Positions 26,411 to 35,787 are shown, numbered from the stretch's first letter. The stretch is 64,000 nt of DNA from Mucilaginibacter rigui (GCF_014773275.1 NZ_JACWMW010000001.1:1426001-1490000); one strand, 5' to 3'. Notes: generated by a model not told the origin, from the sequence alone. Made by a program: numbers and translations.

Positions 26411-27066
26411 AGAAACTGATAGGGTTAGCCCTTATTGCATTAACTTTTACCGCCTGTAAGTTTAACGATGCCGATAAACCAAAACTGCCTATTATGGGCA
26501 ACCGTGATGCGGTAACCAAAACAGTAAATGGTAAAGAGGTTGTAGACACCGTATACCAAACCATACCTGATTTTAAGTTTGTAAACCAGTATGGCGATAC
26601 CATAACCCAAACCAGCCTGAAGGGCGATATTTATGTAGCAGATTTCTTTTTTACCACCTGCCCTTCTATTTGCCCTATTATGCACCGCAACATGTTAAAC
26701 GTGTATAATGAGTTTAAGAATGTACCCGATTTTAAGATCATTTCGCACACTATCGACCCTAAACATGATAGCGTTGCAGTAATGAAAAAATATGCCGATA
26801 AGCTGGGCATAAGCGGGAATAGCTGGTGGCTGCTGCAAGGTAATAAGGAGCAAACTTATGAGCTTGGCCAAAAAAATTATTTAGTTGCTGTAAAACAGGA
26901 CGATGGCACCCCCGGTGGCTACGTTCACCAGGGATGGTTTGTATTGGTTGACAAGCAGAAACGCATCCGCGGGTATTACGATGGCACCGATGAGAAACAG
27001 GTTGCCAAGCTGATAGAAGATATAAAAATACTACGTACTGAAGTTAATACCGAGATAGCCCAATAA
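26407..27066 (+). CDS. SCO1/SenC family copper chaperone lipoprotein
   Basis: The 219-aa thioredoxin-fold lipoprotein (ALTFTAC, Cys17) keeps all SCO copper ligands: Cys85 and Cys89 in FFTTCPSICPIM and His174 in GYVHQGWFV. SCO proteins deliver copper to the CuA site of cytochrome oxidase or act as thiol-disulfide reductants. It overlaps the lipoprotein gene before it by 4 bases and the cytochrome c gene after it by 1 base, so the three are translationally coupled. Confidence 0.93.
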   Translation: MKKLIGLALIALTFTACKFNDADKPKLPIMGNRDAVTKTVNGKEVVDTVYQTIPDFKFVNQYGDTITQTSLKGDIYVADFFFTTCPSICPIMHRNMLNVYNEFKNVPDFKIISHTIDPKHDSVAVMKKYADKLGISGNSWWLLQGNKEQTYELGQKNYLVAVKQDDGTPGGYVHQGWFVLVDKQKRIRGYYDGTDEKQVAKLIEDIKILRTEVNTEIAQ

Positions 27067-27488
27067 TGAAGTTAAGGATAATTGCTTTTATCGGGCTTTT
27101 AATTTGTATGGTAGTGGTATCATGCCAAAGCGATGCTGAACAGGATTTTAAGCGCTATTATACCGGCGGTGCTGCAATCTATAAAAGTAAATGCCAGAAT
27201 TGCCATGGCGCCAAAGGCGAAGGTTTGCTAAACCTTATTCCCCCTCTTACAGATACTGCCTATCTAAAAAAAAACAAGGCCAAACTGGGCTGTTTTATCA
27301 AGTATGGTATCAAAGAAACCATTATTACTATAAACGGCAAAGCTTATGAAGGTGCCATGCCAGCTAATGTTGACCTAACTGCCATAGAAATAGCTAAACT
27401 GCTTACTTATGTTGGCAACTCATTTGGCAACATAATGGGAACTATTGCCTTTGAGGAAGCTGATGCCGATTTGGCGAAGTGTAAATAG
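27066..27488 (+). CDS. monoheme cytochrome c lipoprotein
   Basis: The 140-aa protein has a lipobox (MVVVSC, Cys20), a single heme site Cys43-x-x-Cys46-His47 (CQNCHGAKGEG) and a likely axial Met98 (EGAMPANVDL). It is a class I cytochrome c anchored to a membrane, probably an electron donor to an oxidase or reductase. It overlaps the SCO gene by one base. Together with SCO it may serve assembly of, or electron supply to, a copper enzyme not encoded in this window. Confidence 0.9.
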   Translation: MKLRIIAFIGLLICMVVVSCQSDAEQDFKRYYTGGAAIYKSKCQNCHGAKGEGLLNLIPPLTDTAYLKKNKAKLGCFIKYGIKETIITINGKAYEGAMPANVDLTAIEIAKLLTYVGNSFGNIMGTIAFEEADADLAKCK

Positions 27489-27493
27489 CTGGC

Positions 27494-27535
27494 AAGTCCG
27501 TAAGACAGTAGCCCTCTTTTTCATCTTACGGACTT
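27494..27535 (+). terminator. hairpin after cytochrome c gene
   Basis: A perfect 12-bp stem AAGTCCGTAAGA/TCTTACGGACTT (27494-27505 and 27524-27535) begins 6 bases past the stop codon. Its loop, not its 3' flank, holds a T run, so it may also be a repeat-type hairpin. Confidence 0.55.
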
Positions 27536-27589
27536 ACGGTCTTTTCTGACTTCCCGACTAAAATCCCTACCTTTACGCCCGCAAAACGT

Positions 27590-27945
27590 TCTATCGCTGT
27601 GCCGACATAGTCGGTGAGAGGAAAGTCCGGGCAACATAGAGCATCCTGCTTCCTAACGGGAAGGCGCCCGCAGCAGGCGACAGCAAGTGCCACAGAGAAT
27701 ATACCGCCCGCAAGGGTAAGGGTGAAAACGTGAGGTAAGAGCTCACGGCTTTTCCGGGCGACCGGGATCGCGGTAAACCTCAGGAGTTGAAAAACCAAAT
27801 AGGTTCTGAAAGCGGTGCTGCTCGCATCCATGTCCGGCAACGGAATGTCAGAATGGGTAGGTTGATAGATCATGCCGGCAACGGCAGGGCCAGATTAATG
27901 ATAGAAGCTCTCATTCGGGAGTACAAAACCCGGCTTACAGATTTG
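27590..27945 (+). ncRNA. rnpB: RNase P RNA (bacterial class A)
   Basis: Diagnostic conserved blocks are present in order: GAGGAAAGTCCGGGC at the 5' side (P4 region), GACAGCAAGTGCCACAGAG, an ACCGCC block, GGTAAGGGTGAAA, and AACCCGGCTTACAG at the 3' end, which closes P4. The RNA is the catalytic subunit that removes 5' leaders from tRNA precursors. Ends are approximate to about 10 bases. A clean terminator hairpin follows. Reading frames across this locus on both strands are spurious. Confidence 0.95.
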
Positions 27946-27952
27946 CTGCTGA

Positions 27953-27979
27953 GAAAAGCCCCCTTTATGGGGGCTTTTC
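27953..27979 (+). terminator. rnpB terminator
   Basis: A perfect 11-bp stem GAAAAGCCCCC/GGGGGCTTTTC (27953-27963 and 27969-27979) with a 5-base loop lies directly after rnpB. Confidence 0.85.
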
Positions 27980-28142
27980 AGTTATTACCGCTTCATCAAT
28001 TTGAGGGAAATGTTGGCTGAAAATCATAACTACACATCTTTTTTACTCAATCAGCCATTCGCCAACAATAAAGTGTTTTAAATACTATACATTTTTCTAT
28101 ATTAGCCTCAAACATTACTACCTGTTTTCAGTTTAAATAACC

Positions 28143-29522
<1,380 letters not shown>

Positions 29523-29545
29523 ATTACCGCCATCAATCATAGTGC

Positions 29546-29583
29546 AAAAAAGCTAATGACTTACGGTTGTCATTAGCTTTTTT
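29546..29583 (+). terminator. terminator after NtrC-type gene
   Basis: A perfect 15-bp stem AAAAAAGCTAATGAC/GTCATTAGCTTTTTT (29546-29560 and 29569-29583) with an 8-base loop and a trailing T run. It separates the regulator from the 53-aa gene. Confidence 0.9.
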
Positions 29584-29612
29584 TGTAACTTTAAACAGTT
29601 AAAAGAAATGCA

Positions 29613-29774
29613 ATGGCTGATAAAGAGATATTTACCCAAGCAGAAATAGCACTTTTAAAAGAAGGTTTAAAACGATCATATAAGGAACGTTTTGAATTTG
29701 CAACACGTTTATACAAAATTCAGAAAACAATGGCCAAAGCTGTAATATCACACAAACCATTTATAAGTAAATAG
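29613..29774 (+). CDS. 53-aa helical protein, partner of nucleotidyltransferase
   Basis: ATG 29613 to TAG 29774 gives 53 residues beginning MADKEIFTQAEIALLKEGLK. It is predicted all-helical, basic and cytoplasmic (GLKRSYKERFEFATRLYKIQKTM). Its stop lies three bases before the TTG start of the nucleotidyltransferase, so the two form one unit. The size and placement fit an antitoxin or adaptor, but no known antitoxin motif is visible. I recall similar short helical proteins in front of such nucleotidyltransferases in other Bacteroidota, which is unchecked memory. Confidence 0.65.
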   Translation: MADKEIFTQAEIALLKEGLKRSYKERFEFATRLYKIQKTMAKAVISHKPFISK

Positions 29775-29777
29775 GCA

Positions 29778-30257
29778 TTGGATATTTTCGACGAAGAAAT
29801 ACTGAATTTTTGGAAGGCTCTTCAGGATAATCAAGTGCAATATATCATGATTGGTGGTTATGCCATTAATTTGCATGGTTTTCAACGCTTTACCGGAGAT
29901 CTTGATATATGGTTAAAGGATACCTTAGAAAATAGAATAAACCTTCGAAAGGCGTTTGTAAGTTGCGATATTGGGGATTATCCTATGGTAGAATATATGG
30001 AATTTATACCCGGCTGGACAGATTTTAGCATGAATAACGGCCTTCGTATTGATATTTTGATTGATATGAAAGGGCTTGAAGGATATACATTTGACGAATG
30101 CTTGCAAATGGCCTCTGTTGCAGATATCGAAGATGTAAAAGTTCCATTTTTACATATTAATCAACTTATTCAAAATAAAAAAGTAACCAACCGCCCTAAA
30201 GATCAGATTGACGTTGCTGCGCTTGAGGAGATTCGTAAATTAAGAGAAGAAGATTAG
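29778..30257 (+). CDS. nucleotidyltransferase, MNT/AbiEii-like fold
   Basis: The 159-aa protein has the polymerase-beta-type nucleotidyltransferase signature: Gly26-Gly27 in IMIGGYAINLHG and the metal-binding pair Asp41/Asp43 in TGDLDIW, with another Asp at DILIDM. TTG 29778 is preferred over ATG at codon 24, because starting at 24 would remove the strand before the GG motif. Relatives act as tRNA- or protein-nucleotidylating toxins or MNT antitoxins. Here its partner is a 53-aa helical protein and not a HEPN protein. Target unknown. Confidence 0.8.
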   Translation: MDIFDEEILNFWKALQDNQVQYIMIGGYAINLHGFQRFTGDLDIWLKDTLENRINLRKAFVSCDIGDYPMVEYMEFIPGWTDFSMNNGLRIDILIDMKGLEGYTFDECLQMASVADIEDVKVPFLHINQLIQNKKVTNRPKDQIDVAALEEIRKLREED

Positions 30258-30265
30258 AATATAAA

Positions 30266-30297
30266 AGAAGGTTTGGATTGAAATGGGGAAATAAATT
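30266..30297 (+). repeat. right direct repeat (degenerate copy of the NtrC 3' end)
   Basis: AGAAGGTTTGGATTGAAATG...GGGAAATAAATT repeats the sequence at 29494-29526 with two small indels and a few changes. It begins 8 bases after the nucleotidyltransferase stop. Confidence 0.7.
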
Positions 30298-30318
30298 GCT
30301 TTCTCGCACCCAGATAAT

Positions 30319-30358
30319 GGCAATGCGAGGCGTGAGGGTTCGAGTCCCTTCTTCCGCA
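30319..30358 (+). pseudogene. tRNA-Leu 3' remnant
   Basis: The sequence from 30331 reads CGTGAGGGTTCGAGTCCCTT then CTTCCGCA. This gives a T stem GAGGG/CCCTT (30334-30338 and 30346-30350) around TTCGAGT, a 7-base 3' acceptor strand CTTCCGC (30351-30357) and discriminator A. The wording, with the GCGAGGCGT variable-arm-like segment before it, matches the 3' third of a bacterial tRNA-Leu. The matching 5' acceptor GCGGAAG and D and anticodon arms are not present upstream, so it cannot be a working tRNA. This looks like an integration scar or degraded gene. Confidence 0.75.
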
Positions 30359-30361
30359 CAT

Positions 30362-30403
30362 AAATAATAAAGCCCGATATGAAAGTATCGGGCTTTATTA
30401 TTT
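30362..30403. terminator. strong bidirectional terminator
   Basis: A perfect 18-bp stem AAATAATAAAGCCCGATA/TATCGGGCTTTATTATTT (30362-30379 and 30386-30403) with a 6-base loop TGAAAG lies 4 bases after the tRNA remnant. It probably terminated the tRNA transcript. Confidence 0.85.
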
Positions 30404-30451
30404 AATTCTATTTTATATAAGTTTATATCCTAACCGTACACCACATATTGT

Positions 30452-30459
30452 TACTTTTG
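30452..30459 (+). promoter_or_regulatory. putative -7 promoter element for 73-aa gene
   Basis: TACTTTTG matches TAnnTTTG and ends 4 bases before the ATG, implying a leaderless or nearly leaderless mRNA. Confidence 0.45.
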
Positions 30460-30463
30460 CCGC

Positions 30464-30685
30464 ATGACAGATGAGGAACTGATTGCCTATTTTGAACACG
30501 CTAAATTACCCGAAACCTTACGCCTTGACAGGGCTTCTACTCAGCATTTTGTAAAGGAAGCGGTGCATAGAAACCTTGAAATGATGATGGCCGACCCAAC
30601 TGATACCCGTTCGAGGCATCGTTTAAACATGATAGCCATTGCGATGGAAAAACCATACGACGGGCCGGAGATCCCCAGGTTTTAG
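30464..30685 (+). CDS. 73-aa conserved hypothetical protein
   Basis: The protein begins MTDEELIAYFEHAKLPETL and is predicted alpha-helical and soluble. The pattern EELIAYFEHAKLPETLRLDRA resembles small Bacteroidota proteins I recall under DUF6965, but this is uncertain. A -7 element sits directly upstream. Its end is convergent with the BLUF gene, with six bases between them. Function unknown. Confidence 0.6.
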   Translation: MTDEELIAYFEHAKLPETLRLDRASTQHFVKEAVHRNLEMMMADPTDTRSRHRLNMIAIAMEKPYDGPEIPRF

Positions 30686-30691
30686 TACCAG

Positions 30692-31114
30692 TTATGAATT
30701 TACAGCAAGTTGATTGTTTTCTATAAAGGTTTTAATTGCGGCAACGGCGCTGCCTTTGCCATCGTTTAAATCAAGGTCGCTTATTGATTTTAAATAGCCC
30801 ACTAATTTTTCTGTTTTTGCACTGTCTGTTACTGTAAAGCCCATTAGCCATTGCGAAAAGCTTTTTTCGGCAATAGGCTCATCAATCAGTTTTATCACAT
30901 TTTTATGGCGCTGGTCGGCTTGTATCCTTGAGTAAAGCGCATCAATTACCGAATCTTTTCCCTCTAAAACCTGTATAAACGTTCCTTCGGAATACAACAA
31001 TACGCCCGAAATATTAAGTGCCGCGTTATGTAGCCTTGCATTGTGTAAAATATCAAGTAATTGATTTTCGTGCATTAATTTAACAGCGGTACTTATGTAA
31101 ACTATATTTTTCAT
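30692..31114 (-). CDS. BLUF-domain blue-light photoreceptor
   Basis: The 140-aa protein is a stand-alone BLUF domain (about 1-95) plus a short helical tail. Every flavin-photocycle residue is present with the family spacing: Tyr6, Asn30, Gln48 (LLYSEGTFIQVLEG), Trp89 and Met91 (FSQWLMGF). These line up with AppA Tyr21, Asn45, Gln63, Trp104 and Met106, so it should bind FAD and respond to blue light. Short BLUF proteins carry no output domain and must signal to a partner. Its ATG overlaps the stop of the DUF3095 gene by one base (TAATG), which makes that protein the obvious candidate. Confidence 0.95.
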   Translation of the reverse strand: MKNIVYISTAVKLMHENQLLDILHNARLHNAALNISGVLLYSEGTFIQVLEGKDSVIDALYSRIQADQRHKNVIKLIDEPIAEKSFSQWLMGFTVTDSAKTEKLVGYLKSISDLDLNDGKGSAVAAIKTFIENNQLAVNS

Positions 31115-32283
31115 TAATTGGGTAAATTGTTTAAATGTATTTTTTCCTTTAGTATTTTGGCGGCCTGCGTGTATCCCCCTTCTGAGCCATCAACAAAATG
31201 AATATGCCCGTCTATAAGGTCGCGTACATAGCACGACATGATGGAGGCGCTGCTGATGTGCAGTCCGTATAATATTGCCCTGTCCTGCTCCAGTTCATCC
31301 AATGCTTGCTGTAGCTCTTTACGCTGTTTGATGGTGCCCGATATAACCGTATTGATTTTGCCATCAATCACCAGTGTGTCGGCCATTTCTACCAGGCTCT
31401 TTAAATACTTTCGGCCACTTCGTGTCCTGAAATAAATTTGGCCGTACAATGTAGTTAACCATATTGTGATCAACTTAAACCATTTAACCTGCCCCAGCCT
31501 GAAACGCATTTCGGCTCCTAAATTACTAAAAGTAGTTTTAAGTTTTAATTGTGCAACAGATATGGGCTGTCGTTTGCGCGGTGGGCCGTATATCTCATCT
31601 ATCTTATTCATCACTTTACTAAAGGATGCCGACTGCCTTGCATTATCGCCGGCTGCAACCAATAGGGTAACCACTTCTTCCCTATCCTGCGGCGGCGCTA
31701 CCCTATCCCATCGGCATTGCATGCCGCTTAGGTCAAGTTCATCTGTTTGGGCCGGATGATTTGATAAAAGGGCGTCGTCTCCTTTAATCAACTGCTCGGC
31801 ATAGTTAAGGCCGTTACCCAAAACAACAGGAATATGGAAAGATGCTGAACTGCTGAATTTAGCAATATGCAGATGATGGCCTTGCGTGTAGATCTGCTCT
31901 ATTGCTACCATGCCGGTACGTAGCTCAAGGTTAAACGTGTTTTGGGTATTGATTTTGTAAGAAGCCAGTGCCTGCATTACTTTATCGATAATGCCGGGTG
32001 GAACAATAAAAGTGGCGCCATCGCCCCCAAAGAAAAAAGGGATAATAATGTTTAATCCATATGCGATATTAAGGACAGATACGATGCTGCCTGTAGCTAT
32101 CAGGTTTACATCTTCGTGCCTGCCGCTAAACACAGCGTTGGTAGATCCCTTTATATCGGTGAGCACTACATACCAGCCGCGCGGTATTTCATTAAACAAA
32201 TGGGATTGGGTTAAAAGCTCACCAAGTGGCATTTTATGTGCAGGTAATTCTGCATAAAACTGGTCATTAGCTGCTACCGGCAT
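31114..32283 (-). CDS. DUF3095 protein, class III cyclase-like
   Basis: The 389-aa cytoplasmic protein has an N-terminal part resembling a class III nucleotidyl cyclase: VVLTDIKGSTNAV with Asp43 and FFFGGDGATFIVP with Asp88. In true cyclases the two metal-binding Asp sit about 44 residues apart, and here the spacing is 45. The C-terminal half ends in the DUF3095 hallmark SCYVRDLIDGHIHFVDGSEGGYTQAA. Whether it makes a cyclic nucleotide is unknown; the base-selecting and transition-state residues cannot be assigned. It is translationally coupled to the BLUF photoreceptor. Confidence 0.85.
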   Translation of the reverse strand: MPVAANDQFYAELPAHKMPLGELLTQSHLFNEIPRGWYVVLTDIKGSTNAVFSGRHEDVNLIATGSIVSVLNIAYGLNIIIPFFFGGDGATFIVPPGIIDKVMQALASYKINTQNTFNLELRTGMVAIEQIYTQGHHLHIAKFSSSASFHIPVVLGNGLNYAEQLIKGDDALLSNHPAQTDELDLSGMQCRWDRVAPPQDREEVVTLLVAAGDNARQSASFSKVMNKIDEIYGPPRKRQPISVAQLKLKTTFSNLGAEMRFRLGQVKWFKLITIWLTTLYGQIYFRTRSGRKYLKSLVEMADTLVIDGKINTVISGTIKQRKELQQALDELEQDRAILYGLHISSASIMSCYVRDLIDGHIHFVDGSEGGYTQAAKILKEKIHLNNLPN

Positions 32284-32357
32284 ATATACTAAATATACGT
32301 AAAAACACTTCTTAGGTTTTAAGAAGTTTATAATACATAATCGTTAATAGAAGTGAG

Positions 32358-32798
32358 CTAAACGAGGGTTTTAGGCCATTTCCATGCTTGCCATACAATT
32401 AAAAGCGTTATAATAACTTCTACCATACCTAAAAAGATATAAAACACCCACCACGGGTCGATAGAAATTAACACCACCAATACCATAACAATGGTGTAAA
32501 TAATCCCCGCTATAATGTTTAAAATACGGTTTGTCTTCGGCTTTAATACTAACGATAAAAAGACCATTAGAGCCGGTACCGCCATGAGTATGGCTGCGGC
32601 TAACAATTTGTAAGGGGTTGTTTCACCAACGCCCATATGCCCGTTTAATAATCCTTTAAGACGTTGAGGCACAAACATCGAAAATATGTCGCCGTATATA
32701 TATAACAACATTAAACTTACCCATAAAGCGGATAATTTTATTTTGGTGTTTACCTTAATGTCTTCAAAGCTGCGGGTAATAGTACCGTTTGGGGCCAT
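32358..32798 (-). CDS. four-TM membrane protein, DUF6326-like
   Basis: The 146-aa protein has four predicted TM helices (about 20-45, 65-85, 92-112, 118-138) with the pattern LSALWVSLMLLYIYGDIFSMF at the first helix and an AAILMAVPALMVFLSLVL second helix. It resembles a family I recall as DUF6326. It lies 74 bases upstream of the DUF3095 gene on the same strand, so a three-gene unit with the light-sensing pair is possible. Confidence 0.65.
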   Translation of the reverse strand: MAPNGTITRSFEDIKVNTKIKLSALWVSLMLLYIYGDIFSMFVPQRLKGLLNGHMGVGETTPYKLLAAAILMAVPALMVFLSLVLKPKTNRILNIIAGIIYTIVMVLVVLISIDPWWVFYIFLGMVEVIITLLIVWQAWKWPKTLV

Positions 32799-32953
32799 TT
32801 TATGGTTTATATTATTGTAATCTATTTAAGTTATTATGAACACATATATATGACTGTTTGTGCTTTAAGTTGTTACAAAAACGGCTAAAGCAACATTATA
32901 TATCATAATTACCATCCCGCAAAAATTGCTACATTACATTCAAAAAGATACCT

Positions 32954-34228
32954 ATGCTCATAAAACCCACCAAAATAACCGCCGGTACTCTACAGGTAAA
33001 TATCTACGCTGCAGTTTCGGTTTTTTTGGCTTACACCATGATCTTCGGGTTCCGTAAATCATTCACCGCGGCAACGTTTGATGGTATTACCGTTTCTGGG
33101 TATAGCTATAAAACGCTTTTGGTTATAAGCCAGGTTTTGGGTTACATGCTGGCCAAATTTTATGGCGTAAAATACATTGCCGAGCTTAAACGCACCGGCC
33201 GTGGCAGCGTTATTATACTACTAACGGGCATAGCCTGGTTTAGCTGGCTGGGTTTTGCGTTGGTGCCTGTGCCTTACAATATTGTGTTTTTGTTTATCAA
33301 TGGTTTCCCGTTGGGGATGCTGTGGGGCGTGGTTTTTTCTTATGTAGAGGGCCGCCGCGGTACCGATTTTATTGGCGCTACGCTGGCCGTAAGCTTTATT
33401 TTTGCATCGGGGTTTGTAAAATCGGCGGCCGGGTGGCTTATACTAAATTTTGGCATTAATGAGTTTTGGGCACCATTTTGTACCGGGCTTTTATTTGCCG
33501 GCCCGCTCCTGCTGTTTATTTACCTGATGGAGAAGATCCCTCCGCCAGATGCCGCAGACATTGCTGACCGGATGGAGCGCACCCCCATGAGCAAAGCACT
33601 ACGAAATACATTTGTTCGCTCGTTTTTACCGGGCCTGGCAGCATGTATCCTCATTTATACTTTCGCTACCATCTTTAGGGATATCCGCGATAATTTTAGC
33701 GCCGAAATGTGGAAAGAAATGGGCTTTTTTAATCAGCCTGCTATTTTCTCAAAAACCGAAACCCCTATCACTCTTGTAATCCTGGTGCTTATTGGCAGTA
33801 TGGTAATGATACGTAACAGTTATAAAGCATTGATAACCGCTCATGTATTTATCGGTATCGGGTTTTTACTGGCGGGGCTATCAACATGGATGTTTATCAG
33901 CGGCAATGTGCCACCCGTTTGGTGGATGACACTCGTAGGCCTTGGCTTGTATATGGTGTATATTCCCTTTAACGCTGTGTTTTTTGAAAGATTAATCGCC
34001 ACGTTCAGGTATGCAGGTAATGTTGGCTTCCTGATATACCTTGCCGATTCATTTGGTTATGTTGGCAGCTTAGGTGTACTACTTGCCAAAGAGGTATTTA
34101 AAGTGAAGCTTAACTGGGTCAATTTCTTTTCAAACAGTGTTATGGTATTATCGGCCATTGGGTTGTTCCTCACATTATTCTCGGCCATATATTTCGCACG
34201 AAAATTTAAAAAGTTACGTACGTCTTGA
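32954..34228 (+). CDS. DUF5690 family MFS-like transporter
   Basis: The 424-aa integral membrane protein has about 11-12 TM helices in an MFS-like arrangement. Signatures include MIFGFRKSFTAATFDG near 30-45, YKTLLVISQVLGYMLAKFYGVK, and NGFPLGMLWGVVFSYVEGRRGTDF. DUF5690 is a Bacteroidota family with no known substrate. A gene for a 484-aa conserved unknown follows 104 bases downstream on the same strand. Confidence 0.85.
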   Translation: MLIKPTKITAGTLQVNIYAAVSVFLAYTMIFGFRKSFTAATFDGITVSGYSYKTLLVISQVLGYMLAKFYGVKYIAELKRTGRGSVIILLTGIAWFSWLGFALVPVPYNIVFLFINGFPLGMLWGVVFSYVEGRRGTDFIGATLAVSFIFASGFVKSAAGWLILNFGINEFWAPFCTGLLFAGPLLLFIYLMEKIPPPDAADIADRMERTPMSKALRNTFVRSFLPGLAACILIYTFATIFRDIRDNFSAEMWKEMGFFNQPAIFSKTETPITLVILVLIGSMVMIRNSYKALITAHVFIGIGFLLAGLSTWMFISGNVPPVWWMTLVGLGLYMVYIPFNAVFFERLIATFRYAGNVGFLIYLADSFGYVGSLGVLLAKEVFKVKLNWVNFFSNSVMVLSAIGLFLTLFSAIYFARKFKKLRTS

Positions 34229-34332
34229 AATTCGGGACTTGGTTATTTAGTATATTTGGGCGCTTAGTTCATTAAAACTTGTCTACCGGGTATTTGTATT
34301 TTATACAAGCTGTCCTAAATATCGCTATCCTT

Positions 34333-35787
34333 ATGAGCATCATCCACAATAAAAATATTGGTACCAAACAAAAAGCCCTTGCTATTAATCTCGACCCTAC
34401 CATCTACGGTTCATTTGCCGAGATCGGTGCCGGACAGGACGTAGCTGCAAACTTTTTTAAAGCGGGTGCTGCTGCGGGTACTATAGCCAAAACCATGTCG
34501 GCTTATGATATGGTTTTCTCTGATGCCATATACGGTGTGCAGCAGGTACGCAGGTACGTAAGCGAGAACAGGCTCATGTCCATGCTAAACCACGAGTACA
34601 GCCTGATCATGGAGCGCCTGGCTGAGTCGCGCGGAAATACTTCTACCTTTTTTGCTTTTTCGGCAACCTTTTCGGCGCTTAACTATCATAAAACTAATGA
34701 GGGGCATGGCTGGATGGGCCTCCGTTTCCAGATGGAGCCCAACGGCAAATATCATGATGTGGTGCTACACGTTAAGTTGCTTGATAATGATAACAACCTG
34801 CAACAGCAAGCTGTAGGCGTTTTGGGGGTAAACCTGATATATGCCTGCTTTTATTACCATGAATACCCCACTGTTTTTTTGCAATCATTGATGGACGACC
34901 TGAACACAGACCGTATCCAGATTGATATGATCCGTTTCGAAGGGCCGGGTTTTGATAAGGTAGATAACCGCCTGATGAGTTTGCATCTGGTAAAACTCGG
35001 TTTTTCAGATGCCGCCGTATTTGGTCCTGATGGTAAGAACCTTCAGCCATCAGAAGTTTTGTATAAAAAGCATATCGTAGTTGTACGCGGCCGTTTCCGC
35101 CCGCTCATCAATGTGCACTTGGATATGATAAATACCGGTGTTGAACAGTTTATGGGCGAGCCGGATGTAGATAGCAATAATTTAGTTGTAGTTACCGAGC
35201 TTACGCTGCAATCGTTAAAAGAACGGGACGCCGATATTAATGCAGAAATAGACGAGAAGGATTTTCTTGACCGGGTGGATATCCTTTGTTCGTTAGGCCA
35301 AACGGTACTTATTTCTAATTTTCATGAGTACTATAAACTGGTGGCGTACCTGTCTAAAATTACCAAACTTAAAATGGGTGTTGTGTTGGGCTATCCCAAC
35401 CTTGAATATATTTTTTCGGAAGAGCATTATAAAGACCTGCCGGGTGGGATCCTGGAATCTTTCGCTACCCTGTTTAGCCGTAAGGTAAAGCTGTTTATTT
35501 ACCCTACCCTACGCGATGGCGAGATATGGAATACGCAGAAGTTTTCGCTCCCGCCGCATTTGACAGACTTGTACCAATACTTGCTTGCCAATAATAAAAT
35601 TGAGGATATTGAACATTACAACAAAAATAACCTGCAGATAGAAACCGATAAAGTGCTGCAATTTATTAAACAAGGCACTCCGGGTTGGGAAAAGTATGTA
35701 CCTGTTGAGGTTGCCGCAGTAATAAAAGCCCGATCATTATTCGGGTACTCTGCAGATACGCTCAATAAAACCGAAGCAAATATATAA
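34333..35787 (+). CDS. conserved 484-aa cytoplasmic protein of unknown function
   Basis: I recognise the family but not a function. Hallmarks are FAEIGAGQDVAANFFKAGAAAGTIAKTMSAYDM and SDAIYG near the N-terminus, then NHEYSLIMERLAE, TFFAFSATF, NEGHGWMGLRFQ and AVGVLGVNLIYACF. Database entries of this family are often labelled TonB-dependent receptor or nicotinate-nucleotide adenylyltransferase; neither is supported, since there is no signal peptide, barrel or HxGH motif. ATG 34333 is preferred over TTG 34279, because conservation seems to begin after it and the TTG extension is hydrophobic and atypical. Confidence 0.75.
   Translation: MSIIHNKNIGTKQKALAINLDPTIYGSFAEIGAGQDVAANFFKAGAAAGTIAKTMSAYDMVFSDAIYGVQQVRRYVSENRLMSMLNHEYSLIMERLAESRGNTSTFFAFSATFSALNYHKTNEGHGWMGLRFQMEPNGKYHDVVLHVKLLDNDNNLQQQAVGVLGVNLIYACFYYHEYPTVFLQSLMDDLNTDRIQIDMIRFEGPGFDKVDNRLMSLHLVKLGFSDAAVFGPDGKNLQPSEVLYKKHIVVVRGRFRPLINVHLDMINTGVEQFMGEPDVDSNNLVVVTELTLQSLKERDADINAEIDEKDFLDRVDILCSLGQTVLISNFHEYYKLVAYLSKITKLKMGVVLGYPNLEYIFSEEHYKDLPGGILESFATLFSRKVKLFIYPTLRDGEIWNTQKFSLPPHLTDLYQYLLANNKIEDIEHYNKNNLQIETDKVLQFIKQGTPGWEKYVPVEVAAVIKARSLFGYSADTLNKTEANI

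Noticed and set aside
27526-27873. 115-aa open frame on the minus strand
   Set aside because: It is antisense to the conserved RNase P RNA and has no protein-like pattern.
30261-30358. complete tRNA-Leu gene
   Set aside because: Only the T arm and 3' acceptor strand are present; no 5' GCGGAAG strand, D arm or anticodon arm could be found upstream.
34279-34332. TTG-initiated extension of the 484-aa protein
   Set aside because: It adds a hydrophobic stretch not expected in this soluble family; ATG 34333 gives a normal start.
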